Shown: positions 39,146-48,670 of the stretch, piece after piece | Numbering within the stretch: position 1 is the first letter of the stretch | Layout of the letters: each line of letters opens with the position of its first letter | DNA from: Strigamia acuminata | Taxonomy: Eukaryota; Arthropoda; Chilopoda; Geophilomorpha; Linotaeniidae | Direction of reading: 5' to 3' | NCBI GenBank assembly: GCA_949358305.1 | Contig: OX442315.1 | Location: forward strand, 1,862,001 to 1,922,000 | Length of the DNA: 60,000 nt | Notes under the pieces: generated by a model | What the model saw: the letters and a program-made list of their open reading frames with translations, nothing else | Databases searched by the model: none | Told to the model about the DNA's origin: nothing | Made by a program: the position numbers and the translations under genes

Positions 39146-39379
39146 TTAATCACCACCACGTAATCTCAATACTAGATGTATTGTATTTTCTTTTTGTATA
39201 TTATAATCAGCTAATTGCCTTGAATCTTCTAGTTGTTTACCAGCATATATCAGTCTCTGTTGATCAACAGGTATTCCTTCTTTATCTTGGATTTTTTCTT
39301 TGACCGTTTCTATAGTATCGTCAGGGTTACAATCTAAAGTGATTGATTTGCCTGTAAGAGTTTTTACAAAAATTTGCAT
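39146..39379 (-). CDS. v-ubi: Divergent viral-type ubiquitin, single unit, 77 aa
   Basis: The frame reads through from further upstream, but ATG 39379 gives a canonical start [11 protein letters not shown] and a 76-residue ubiquitin ending LRLRGG plus one extra Asp, which deubiquitinases would remove. All seven lysines (6, 11, 27, 29, 33, 48, 63) are kept, as is the Ile44-type surface context. About 14 of 76 positions differ from animal ubiquitin, which is nearly invariant in hosts. That divergence is typical of virus-encoded ubiquitins (baculovirus v-ubi) and unlike a normal host gene. It is intronless. It could act as a chain modifier or in virion budding. An old decayed host retrocopy is less likely, because the frame and lysines are intact. 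Confidence 0.85.
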   Translation of the reverse strand: MQIFVKTLTGKSITLDCNPDDTIETVKEKIQDKEGIPVDQQRLIYAGKQLEDSRQLADYNIQKENTIHLVLRLRGGD

Positions 39380-39520
39380 GTTTGTCTTGTTTGAGAGCTG
39401 TTTTTTTTTAATTATATGTTTCCAATAATCCTTTTTATATGTAACCTTTTTTATTTGTAAGTAATTATGTATTCTTTGATTCAAAATTATTTCATGAAAG
39501 ACAAATTATTTTTTTTAATA

Positions 39521-39563
39521 CAAGAATAATAATAATAATTAATAATAATAATAATTAATAATT
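39521..39563. repeat. AAT-rich microsatellite
   Basis: Repeated AATAAT units broken by TTAAT, upstream of the ubiquitin gene on its promoter side. Confidence 0.8.
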
Positions 39564-39581
39564 TATATAAACACAGCATTG

Positions 39582-39765
39582 TCAGCCTTACAACTTTCAG
39601 CCTCTTTATTATTAATTAATTGAATAAAATATTGAGAAGTTGCAAGCCCATTTGTTTGTCAGCCTTACACTTACTGGCCCCTTAATTTATCAGCCTTACA
39701 TTTGCCAGCCCTTTAATTAGCCAGCCCTATGTTTGCCGGCCCTTTATGTTCTAGCCTCTTTTTCT
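39582..39765 (+). repeat. CAGCC-rich tandem repeat, ~30-bp period
   Basis: Units beginning CAGCCTTACA..T..CAGCCC.TTAATTA recur at 39582, 39660, 39690 and 39720 with variants. An inverted, shorter copy (GGGCTGG..ACGTAAGGGCTGGC) is at about 48694-48720, on the far side of the young retrotransposon and TTAGG array. The repeat was probably continuous or part of one fold-back element before the insertion. Confidence 0.7.
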
Positions 39766-39921
39766 ATACGCCATGAACATCGCACGAACGTCCACGAACG
39801 CTGCATTCCGTTATTGAAGGTTTATCTGATTCCGGAGGGTTTTGCCATCGTCAAAGCGGAGTGGACTTCAGTTAAGAACTGATTTCTATAAGCCAGTGCG
39901 ATTGACATGTTCCTTGCGTAT

Positions 39922-40428
39922 TGTTACGCGGTGGACGAGCACGCTGTGAATCAGCTGTCGCCACCTCGCTTCCGTAGTTAATCATTAGAGAATAACCCCT
40001 AAAACTCTCACTAGAGTCCGCCTTAAGCGGATGAGGTAATGACTTTACCTATCACTGAATAATAGAACGATCGAGCTCTATTTAAGGTTTGACAAGAGCC
40101 AAATTGACACAGAGGTTGACAAGCAGTTATTGCTGTGGCATCTCTAGGTTTTCCCATCCCAAAAGTTATTCATGCTTATTTAGTCTTAGGTTATTCTTAA
40201 GATAGTTTTAGAATTTAGTTTAAGTTAAATTATATTTGTTTTCAGATTGTATTTATGGTTTAATAAACATACTGTTATATTTTAATAATAATACAATGAG
40301 TCCTCTTCAGTTCCTTCTTGTTAGCAACACAGTTTAAATGTTAGCTTAACTTAATGCAATTACAAACCCCCAGTTATAACAAATAAGTATTTACGTGGTC
40401 AAACAGTAGTCAGTCTGGCCACGTAACA
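39922..40428 (+). repeat. 5' LTR of the young gypsy element
   Basis: 507 bp, TG..CA ended, same sequence as the 3' LTR at 47658-48164. It contains TATTTAAGG as a possible TATA-like box near 40080 and AATAAA at about 40262. The internal part begins with AAGTGGTGGAGATTGCGG, where a primer-binding site is expected; the matching tRNA was not identified. Confidence 0.95.
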
Positions 40429-41087
40429 AAGTGGTGGAGATTGCGGTTCTTTCTATTTGAGACCCATTAATTGGCTAAAAGTAGTGAAAAGTAGTAAAAG
40501 TAAAGTGAAATTGGCCAGTTATTTGCTAAAATTAGAAGATCCATTTGAAATTCGTACAAATTTGCATTAAAATTCAGTAAAATTCAAATAAAAGTCATAT
40601 AAAATTTTGAAAAGTTGCAAACTCATTTGCATGAGTGATAAGATTGAAAGGTGACTCATTGTGAAAGTTTTCTTTTAAAGTCAATTGAAGTTGAATATTT
40701 AATTATAGTGCACTAATAAGATTTACATATTTGAATTTATTAAAGATATTTACCCAAGTTGAATTTATAATAAAATGAGGTTGTTTTGGAGGTTAAGAGT
40801 GGTGAATATTCAATGTTTGTTTAATGATAAAACTTATATTAATGATGATTCAATTATAGGAAATGTTTTCTTTTTGGTTTATGTAGAAGTTTATGTTGAT
40901 TTTGATGATTAATTTTGATTATTTTTCAGGAAATAATAATAATTTTTTTTTTGTTATTGAAATTTATTTTGGATTAGTGACTAATTGTGATAATTAATTG
41001 TGCATAAGTTTATTTCAGGGTTAGTGAAAGTTGTGAGTTGCTACAGCGTTGTGTGAATAAAGTGAAGGTATAATTAAAGGCTTAACA

Positions 41088-42443
41088 GTGGATCAGCCAG
41101 TTAAGTTATCACAGGCGCAAGTGGATAATCTACTGGACTTAAAGAATCAAGAATTAGAAAGAGAATTAGTAAGCACAGTGGATGATTCCAAAGTAGCGGT
41201 TAGGAAAAGAAAAACAACTTCACAGTCGGAACCTGGAATAAAGGAGGTTGAGCAAAATACTTCCACATTGGATGATAAACTTGTTTTTGCAACCCCATTA
41301 AAATTTGCGCAATCAAAGTCTTTTCAATCAGTATTTGAATTGTTAACACCAGTAAAATTAAAGGAATCCACATCAAAAGGAACTGTATCCAAGATGGCGG
41401 ATCCAACAACAGTTTTAACTGATCTTCTCAAGGGTATTTTGATACAAAAGCGCGAAGTTGTTTGTTATGATACGGAAAAAGGTAACATTGACCAATGGCT
41501 TGTGGCTTATGAAGCTACAATAGCATCAGATGATGAACGAGTGAAGCAATTGCCGTTAGCCCTTAAGACTGACGGACTGGCATGGTTTGTGGAACAATAT
41601 AAAACGAATCCAACCTGGACTTGGACAGAATGGAAGCCACAAATCGAAAAGAAGTTCAGGAAAAGCCAGGAAAATGTATTGAACACTCTTCATTTTATGA
41701 GGCATTCAGATGGTAAAGCCGATGCATTTATGAAGAAAGTCTTGGCCGAATGTGCTTATGCGCGACCAGAATTACCTGAGAATTTGAAGATTAATTACAT
41801 TTTTCAAGGATTGAAGCCGGAAATGCAAAAGATGTTGATTACTGTATTCCCGAAGACTTTGGCGGATATGGAAGAGAGAATTAAGTTATTCGAAAGTCAT
41901 AAAGTAAAAGATCCAGCAGATGTTCTACTTGCAGCGTTTAAAAAAATCGTGGATGAGAAGGTGATCCCAGTAACAGCAGGTAAACTGAGTGGAACTGTGG
42001 GGACCCAACCAACCCACGCTGAGTTAATAGCTGAAGTCGCTGATTTAAAGCAGCGATTATTAGAAGCGGAGTCAGTGGATTTGCTGGATGAAGAGTCAAT
42101 ATTGATACAAAATCAGTGGTATGCGCCAATAAGGAATAGGGGACAGTATAATCAAGGAGGTAGAAGTAGAGGCGGTAGACAAGGCTTTAATCCTAATTAC
42201 AATAATTATAATACTAACAATAGTAATAATTCTAATAACCGTTCATGCGGATGTTATCATCATTTCAGCTGTGAGTTTTATAATCCACCCAGGCAACAAC
42301 AACAACAACAACAACAACAACAGCAACAGGAAAGAGGTGGAAGTAACAGCTGGAAGTGGAATAAAAAGAGGAGAAGAGGTGAACAGCAAGATGGAAACCC
42401 TAATCCTCAGGCACAAACGAAGGCCCAAAATTCGAAAAACTAG
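41088..42443 (+). CDS. gag: Gag of the young Ty3/gypsy element
   Basis: The open frame reaches back to 41061 but has no ATG before 41394 (MADPTTVL), so translation starts there, at a non-ATG codon such as GTG 41088, or after splicing. The central part (WLVAYEATIASD.., FRKSQENVLNTLHFMRHSDG) is a retrotransposon capsid fold with the typical WF.....W..W pattern. The C-terminus is Asn/Arg/Gly-rich with a run of ten or more Gln, and one CGCYHHFSC cluster replaces a standard CCHC knuckle. The stop TAG (42441) directly follows GAAAAAC, one base off the A-AAA-AAC slippery heptamer. Pol is in the -1 frame and open from 42404, so -1 frameshifting within this 40-nt overlap is likely. Confidence 0.85.
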   Translation: MDQPVKLSQAQVDNLLDLKNQELERELVSTVDDSKVAVRKRKTTSQSEPGIKEVEQNTSTLDDKLVFATPLKFAQSKSFQSVFELLTPVKLKESTSKGTVSKMADPTTVLTDLLKGILIQKREVVCYDTEKGNIDQWLVAYEATIASDDERVKQLPLALKTDGLAWFVEQYKTNPTWTWTEWKPQIEKKFRKSQENVLNTLHFMRHSDGKADAFMKKVLAECAYARPELPENLKINYIFQGLKPEMQKMLITVFPKTLADMEERIKLFESHKVKDPADVLLAAFKKIVDEKVIPVTAGKLSGTVGTQPTHAELIAEVADLKQRLLEAESVDLLDEESILIQNQWYAPIRNRGQYNQGGRSRGGRQGFNPNYNNYNTNNSNNSNNRSCGCYHHFSCEFYNPPRQQQQQQQQQQQQERGGSNSWKWNKKRRRGEQQDGNPNPQAQTKAQNSKN

Positions 42444-45400
42444 TTGAACGGCCACAGAGAAATTGTTGCCACCCAAAGAAAAGGAAAAGACAAAAGAAGA
42501 AGAGTAAGATAGTCATAATTGACGTTCAGGTATCGGAGTCATTGTTGGAAATCCCAGTAATTGTAAAAGAAATGGAAATAAAAGCGGTAATGGATACTGG
42601 AGCCAAACGAAACCTTCTAAGTGAAGAAGTTGCAGTAGCCCTTCAGTTGGATTATTCACCCAGCCCTAACATTAGGCTACGTGGGATAGGAAAGGATTTG
42701 GTAGTTCCAGTGGGTAAAACAAAAATGAACATTGCAATTGGAAAACTGACCTATAGAGTGGAAGTGTTAATAGTGTCAGGATTTCATCATCAGCTTTTAT
42801 TGGGGGATCCATTCATGAGGTCAACGAGAACTGTCGTCGATTATGATTTACAAAAAATCTTTGTGGGCCGGAACAATGATAGTGGAGTAGAAGAAGCAGT
42901 TTTTCCAATAAATAAATCGTTTTCGGACCAGAGTTATGTTGCCAGAGTAATGAAGAATATTTCAATTCCACCAATGCATGAATGCGTTATACCAGTTTAT
43001 TTAAATACAAAGTTAACCACAGAAATGTTTATGGAACCTCTAGGAAACGTAATAGATAGGTTTGGAATTTTGTGTTGTAAAACATTAACAAATTTTGAGT
43101 ATGGTAAAGGAGTTCTGCGTGTGGCTAATCCAACAAACAAATCAGTCTTTCTGAAGGAGAAATCTGCAATTGGTAAGGCGTATTACATTATTGAGATTGG
43201 GTTGTTGGATGAAAAGCAAGTGCATTGCTCTGACTCCTCAACCAAAGCGGTTGAGCTGACAGATGAAAAGCAAGTGCATTGCTTTGACTTTGACTCCTCA
43301 ATTGCTAAAGATAAGATGACTAAAAGCCAACAAGAGCGGATGAAGGAGTTACTTCAAAAGAATCAAGATAGATTTGCAGCCACAGACAAAGACTTAGGTA
43401 GAGTAACAACATTTAAACACAAAATTGATACGGGGGACCATGATCCAATACATTTGCAGCCTTATAGACGTTCAATCGCAGAAAAAGAAGTAGAGGCAGA
43501 AGAGACCAGAAAGTTGCTTGAGATGGGAGTCATTAGGGAATCAGAAAGTCCATGGAGTGCACCAGTACTACTCATCAAGAAAAGAGACGGTAAATGGAGA
43601 TTTTGTGTCGATTGGAGGAGGTTAAACGCGATCACAAAGAAAATGGTATACCCACTGCCCAGGATTGATGACACCTTAGATCAACTGGCAGGGGCCCAGT
43701 ATTTTTCGATGATGGATCTTATTCAAGGATATTATCAAGTCGAAATAGATGAACAAGATCGTGAAAAAACAGCGTTTACCACTTCAAGCGGACATTTTGA
43801 GTTTAACGTCCTAGGAATGGGATTATGTAATAGCCCAGCTGCGTTTCAAAAATTGATGAACAAGGTGCTTGGTAATCTTCTTGGCAAGGTCTGTATAGCT
43901 TATATTGACGACCTTATAATCTTCTCGAAGACTTTTGATCAGCATCTGGAGGATCTCGATGCTGTCTTCAGCAAGCTGCGGTTGGCAAACTTAAAGGTTA
44001 AACTCAGCAAATGTACGTTTGGTACTAATACCATCAAATATTTAGGCCACATTGTTGATTCTGATGGAGTGTCACCTGATCCACGTAATTTGGAAAGTGT
44101 AGCTAAATTTCCAAAACCAACAAATTTGAAGCAGTTGAGAGGGTTTTTGGGTTTATGTTCGTATTATCGAAAGTTTATTCCAGGATTTGCGGACGTATCC
44201 AAGCCCTTAGCCAACTTAACTCGCAAAGATGAAGCTTTTGATTGGGGACCACCACAGGAAACAGCGTTTAAGGCCTTACGAACAGCTTTAGTTACGGTAC
44301 CAGTATTGGCACATCCAAATTTCGCTGAGCCATTCATTGTGTCTACGGATGCAAGTGCTTATGGGCTTGGTGCAATTTTGAAGCAACGTATTAACAAGCA
44401 AGAACATGTGATTTGTTACGCCAGTCGATTATTAAGTACAGCGGAACAAAATTACACAGCTACGGAAAGAGAATGTTTAGCCATAATATTCGGCATTAAC
44501 AAGTACAGACCATATCTTTACGGTAGGAAATTTACAATTGTGACAGACCATTCTGCGTTACAATGGCTGAATAAGGTGAAAAATCCCAACGGTAGGTTGG
44601 CCAGGTGGAGTTTACAACTGGTAGATTATGACTACGATGTGATGCACAAGTCAGGCAAGAAGCACACGGACGCAGATGCTCTTAGCCGAATCCAAGAAGA
44701 GATTGGTGAGGAAGAAAAAGAAATTATTCCCTTGCTACTTCTCGAAAAACTCAACTTACCTGTAGAACAGCGTAAGGACGAGAAAATTTTGGAGATCATC
44801 ACCGCAATGGAGAACATTGAGCAACTTCCAAGAAACAGGAAACGTCCTTTAAAACAGTTCGTTCTCCTGGATAATACGTTGTTTAGAAAGAAAAGTTACA
44901 ATTCTCTAAACATGGAAGGAAACCTTTTAGTAGTACCGCAGCATTTACGTAAGCAAGTGTTAGAAGAAATGCATGACGGGCTCATAGGTGCTCATCTCGG
45001 CCTAAATAAGACGTGGAAAAGAATTAGAGTAAGATTCTTTTGGCCGAGGATATACAGGGACGTAAGGAATTACGTTCTCAGTTGTCCACATTGCGCAGGA
45101 AGTAAGTCAATGACCACTCCACAAAAAGGTTTATTACAACCTTGGTCGACGATTTCAAGACCGTTCGAGAGGATTGGTATAGACACGTTAGGAAGCTTTC
45201 CAGTTTCAAATAGTGGAAATAAGTTTGTATTTGTCATCACTGATTACTTGTCGCGTGCAGTCATCGCCAGAGCGGCTCCAGCATGTACAGCGTTGGAAGC
45301 AGCGAAAACTCTTGTATTCGAGGTAATGCTCAAAGAGGGAAGTCCACGCGAGATACTCAGCGATAAGGGGACGGAGTACAGGAACGAAATGATTAATGAG

Positions 45401-46486
45401 GTATCAGCACTGTTTAAATCCCAGCACAAATCTACTTCCGGGTACCATCCAAGGACCAACGGGTTGACGGAAAGATTTAATGCAACGTTTGCCAAAATGT
45501 TGACATGTTATACTAATAAAGATCACACAGATTGGGATGAATTTTTACCATTTGTCATTTTCTCCTATAATTCAGCAGTCCATGAAACAACTGGATATAC
45601 CCCATATTATTTGTTGAAAGGTTATGAAGTTGATTTGAGTGTGGATGTGAACTTGAACCTTCCACGAAAGGAATTCACTCTTCGCACTTCTAGATTCATG
45701 CGGGAGATGCGGAAAATTGCCAACGAAAGACTAGAATGGCAGAGTGAGAAGAGCAAGAGAAGATTTGATTTGGACAGAATAGTGGTTGAATTCGAACCAG
45801 GAGAACTAGTTTACTTGAAAACCCCAAATAGGAAAGTAGGGTTGAGCGAAAAACTCCTGCCACCATTTTCTGGACCATATGAAATAGTTAGACGCACAGC
45901 GCCAAACGATTATGAAGTAAGGAATTCATCAGGAAAGAAAACTAGTATTGTCAATGTTGAGCGTTTAAAACCATACAAGCCACGAGAGGAAATTCCAGAA
46001 ACTATTCTGCAGGATTTACCACCAAAGAAAGTAACATTTTCTGATGAAGTGCAAGAAAATTCGCAAAAAGACGATCAGAATGCGGAAATTGTGAAGAAGG
46101 ACGATGATTCGCGAGATAAGCCTAGAAAAGAAGCGAAGGAAAGGTTTATTGATGATGACGATCAAATTTCGTTGCGGAATTTCTTTGAATCCGAAGATAA
46201 AGCGTCGGATTTACCAGCTCTAACTGAAAAGGAGCGACTGAAGGCAATTTACGGGCCGAAAGAAATTGAGGCACGTCGAGTGAAAAAGGAGGTTGAATTA
46301 GAACAGCGAAATCAGTTGCTAAAATCGTCGCTAGACGAAAGCAAGGAGAATCGGTCGCAGAAACCATCACCAGGTGTCGCAAGTGCTGTTGGCGCCGATA
46401 CGCATGTGCGACGTCCTGCTGAAAGTGATTTCCGGTCACGACGACTTAGATCGCAACCACGCCAGGATTACACTGCATTTTACTAG
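42404..46486 (+). CDS. pol: Pol of the young Ty3/gypsy element (protease, RT, RNase H, integrase)
   Basis: Domain order is protease (VMDTGAKRNLL), reverse transcriptase (LGMGLCNSPAAFQKLM, then YIDDLIIF), RNase H (VSTDASAYGLGAIL, TDHSALQWL) and integrase (HHCC zinc site H..H..C..C around HLGLNKTW and CPHCAG; DDE set in IGIDTLGSFP, LSDKGTEY and TNGLTERFN). The GPY/F end is PFSGPYEIVRR. A charged tail of about 170 residues follows. All catalytic residues are in place and the frame is unbroken, so the element may be active. There is no ATG at the start, consistent with production as a Gag-Pol fusion by frameshift. Confidence 0.95.
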   Translation, partial: SSGTNEGPKFEKLVERPQRNCCHPKKRKRQKKKSKIVIIDVQVSESLLEIPVIVKEMEIKAVMDTGAKRNLLSEEVAVALQLDYSPSPNIRLRGIGKDLVVPVGKTKMNIAIGKLTYRVEVLIVSGFHHQLLLGDPFMRSTRTVVDYDLQKIFVGRNNDSGVEEAVFPINKSFSDQSYVARVMKNISIPPMHECVIPVYLNTKLTTEMFMEPLGNVIDRFGILCCKTLTNFEYGKGVLRVANPTNKSVFLKEKSAIGKAYYIIEIGLLDEKQVHCSDSSTKAVELTDEKQVHCFDFDSSIAKDKMTKSQQERMKELLQKNQDRFAATDKDLGRVTTFKHKIDTGDHDPIHLQPYRRSIAEKEVEAEETRKLLEMGVIRESESPWSAPVLLIKKRDGKWRFCVDWRRLNAITKKMVYPLPRIDDTLDQLAGAQYFSMMDLIQGYYQVEIDEQDREKTAFTTSSGHFEFNVLGMGLCNSPAAFQKLMNKVLGNLLGKVCIAYIDDLIIFSKTFDQHLEDLDAVFSKLRLANLKVKLSKCTFGTNTIKYLGHIVDSDGVSPDPRNLESVAKFPKPTNLKQLRGFLGLCSYYRKFIPGFADVSKPLANLTRKDEAFDWGPPQETAFKALRTALVTVPVLAHPNFAEPFIVSTDASAYGLGAILKQRINKQEHVICYASRLLSTAEQNYTATERECLAIIFGINKYRPYLYGRKFTIVTDHSALQWLNKVKNPNGRLARWSLQLVDYDYDVMHKSGKKHTDADALSRIQEEIGEEEKEIIPLLLLEKLNLPVEQRKDEKILEIITAMENIEQLPRNRKRPLKQFVLLDNTLFRKKSYNSLNMEGNLLVVPQHLRKQVLEEMHDGLIGAHLGLNKTWKRIRVRFFWPRIYRDVRNYVLSCPHCAGSKSMTTPQKGLLQPWSTISRPFERIGIDTLGSFPVSNSGNKFVFVITDYLSRAVIARAAPACTALEAAKTLVFEVMLKEGSPREILSDKGTEYRNEMINEVSALFKSQHKSTSGYHPRTNGLTERFNATFAKMLTCYTNKDHTDWDEFLPFVIFSYNSAVHETTGYTPYYLLKGYEVDLSVDVNLNLPRKEFTLRTSRFMREMRKIANERLEWQSEKSKRRFDLDRIVVEFEPGELVYLKTPNRKVGLSEKLLPPFSGPYEIVRRTAPNDYEVRNSSGKKTSIVNVERLKPYKPREEIPETILQDLPPKKVTFSDEVQENSQKDDQNAEIVKKDDDSRDKPRKEAKERFIDDDDQISLRNFFESEDKASDLPALTEKERLKAIYGPKEIEARRVKKEVELEQRNQLLKSSLDESKENRSQKPSPGVASAVGADTHVRRPAESDFRSRRLRSQPRQDYTAFY

Positions 46487-47657
46487 CTTTCCTTGAGTGA
46501 ACGCAAGTTATTTGCAGTGAGCAAAGGGAATTGCTGTTATTCGAGACGTGATTGACGAGGATTTTGTGTAGTTTTGGAGAAAGTAGGTACTTTTGTTTGA
46601 CGAAAGTTGAAGTGAACGTAGGCGAGACGTGATGTGATTTTGATGTTGTATTTTCTTATTTTTCGAGGCGAACGCAAGTTATTTGCAGTGAACCAAGAAT
46701 AACTTGAATTTACTTGATGATTTGAACAGATTTAAGACATTTTTCATGGAGTTTGGAAGATATTAATAAAAGTCCCGAGAGTGAACAAAACGAAACGAAT
46801 CTATCGCCATTTTTCCAGCGAATAAAGCGAACTTAGCACATTTTTCGAAATGTTAACTTAGCATTTAATTTTGGAATTTAAAAGAAATAGTTATGAATAT
46901 TTAATTGGTTTAGATGAAATAATTTGAATATTGTATAAAGTTAGAAATTTAATGAAATTTAGACAAATTGATTGTATATTATATTGGTCATTAATGAATT
47001 TAATTTAATTTTTGTACATATTAAACTTGAATGGACCGTATATCGAAGACAGGGACAACATGCGCCATGGCCATCCCATCGAATTGCGCCAGCGTATAGT
47101 GTACGAAATTCTACACGAGAAGTTGATCCCATTCGAAAAGGAGGAAAACCAGCCTTAATTGGACATTAAGTGTTGTGTGTATATTATTTTTTTTGTATTA
47201 TTTGTTTCATTGTTTTGTCAATGATGTGAGCCCAGGTATACTGGAGCGAGCAGAGACATCGTATTTCTTTCATTATTTTGAAGTTGATATTATTTTTTTT
47301 GATTTTATAATTGTTTTCATTTTTCATTCACATTGAATGTAATGCATTATTTTCTTTGAATTATTAAGTTTGTATAGAAAATAGGAAAACTGTAAACAAA
47401 AAAATTAATATAAGTGAGAAAAACATCAAAAAGTGTTATCTTTAAAAAAGTGTATTGTGTTGAAATTGACATATCATTTGATTTCATAGTTTGAAATTGT
47501 GTTTGATTATTTTATTGTTTGAAATGAAGTGTGAATTATGTAAAAGCATGAATAACATGGGAAATAGACTTATAAACATGAATAACATGGTTAGCTAATT
47601 AGGTTAATTATTTAGGTATTTTGTTTTCGAGAGTCCGAAAAAGCTAAAGGAGGGGGC
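46487..47657 (+). other. 3' non-coding region of the gypsy element
   Basis: AT-rich sequence between pol and the 3' LTR with only a 65-codon frame of no recognisable content and no env-like ORF. A direct duplication (GCGAACGCAAGTTATTTGCAGTGA-like sequence, near 46498 and 46671) lies close to the pol end. Confidence 0.6.
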
Positions 47658-48164
47658 TGTTACGCGGTGGACGAGCACGCTGTGAATCAGCTGTCGCCAC
47701 CTCGCTTCCGTAGTTAATCATTAGAGAATAACCCCTAAAACTCTCACTAGAGTCCGCCTTAAGCGGATGAGGTAATGACTTTACCTATCACTGAATAATA
47801 GAACGATCGAGCTCTATTTAAGGTTTGACAAGAGCCAAATTGACACAGAGGTTGACAAGCAGTTATTGCTGTGGCATCTCTAGGTTTTCCCATCCCAAAA
47901 GTTATTCATGCTTATTTAGTCTTAGGTTATTCTTAAGATAGTTTTAGAATTTAGTTTAAGTTAAATTATATTTGTTTTCAGATTGTATTTATGGTTTAAT
48001 AAACATACTGTTATATTTTAATAATAATACAATGAGTCCTCTTCAGTTCCTTCTTGTTAGCAACACAGTTTAAATGTTAGCTTAACTTAATGCAATTACA
48101 AACCCCCAGTTATAACAAATAAGTATTTACGTGGTCAAACAGTAGTCAGTCTGGCCACGTAACA
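47658..48164 (+). repeat. 3' LTR of the young gypsy element
   Basis: 507 bp, identical as read to the 5' LTR. It is followed at once by the GTAT target duplication. Confidence 0.95.
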
Positions 48165-48372
48165 GTATACAGATAGATATTGGCTGCAAACGGTGGGCAA
48201 GGATAGATTAACTGTGTACTGTTTGCCGCATCGGCTTAACAACGCTAACTAACAACATGGAGGGTTTGCATGTCAGAGCGGTGAATTGTATGAATCAGCC
48301 GCAAACGGGGGCTCGGTTGCATGTTCATGGTTGCATGTTCGTGCCCGTGGTTGGGTCAGGGTATGTTGTGTT

Positions 48373-48670
48373 AAGTTAGGTCAGGTCAGGTCAGGTTGTG
48401 TTAGGTTAGGTCAGGTCAGGTCAGGTTGTGTTAGGTTAGGTCAGGTCAGGCCAGGTTAGGTTAGGTCAGGTCAGGTCAGGTTGTGTTAGGTTAGGTCAGG
48501 TCAGGTCAGGTTGTGTTAGGTTAGGTCAGGTCAGGTTGTGTTAGGTTAGGCCAGGTCAGGTTGTGTTAGGTTAGGTCAGGTCAGGTTGTGTTAGGTTAGG
48601 CCAGGTCAGGTTGTGTTAGGTTAGGTCAGGTTAGGTTAGGTTAGGTTAGGTCAGGTTAGGTTAGGTCAGG
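48373..48670 (+). repeat. Interstitial TTAGG/TCAGG telomere-like array
   Basis: Pentamers TTAGG and TCAGG alternate, with TTGTG spacers, in a loose 30-bp higher-order unit (TTGTG, two TTAGG, three TCAGG) that shortens toward the right, where pure TTAGG/TCAGG remains. About 60 pentamers. TTAGG is the common arthropod telomere repeat and TCAGG its beetle form, so the mix is unusual. A small reverse-strand patch (CCTAACCTAACCTAACC) also lies at 52717-52733. Confidence 0.9.

Larger units (their letters stand above)
39922..48164 (+). mobile_element. Full-length Ty3/gypsy LTR retrotransposon, recent insertion
   Basis: The 8243-bp element has 507-bp LTRs at both ends that are identical as far as I can read, starting TGTTACGCGG and ending ACGTAACA. 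It is flanked by a 4-bp target duplication GTAT (39918-39921 and 48165-48168). A polypurine tract AAAGGAGGGGGC precedes the right LTR. Gag and pol are intact and there is no env. Identical LTRs imply insertion in the very recent past of this genome. It inserted just beyond the ubiquitin gene of the viral block. Confidence 0.97.

Noticed and set aside
46972-47169. 65-codon frame after the gypsy pol gene
   Set aside because: It has no signal peptide, membrane helix or env motif, and lies in the 3' non-coding region of the element.
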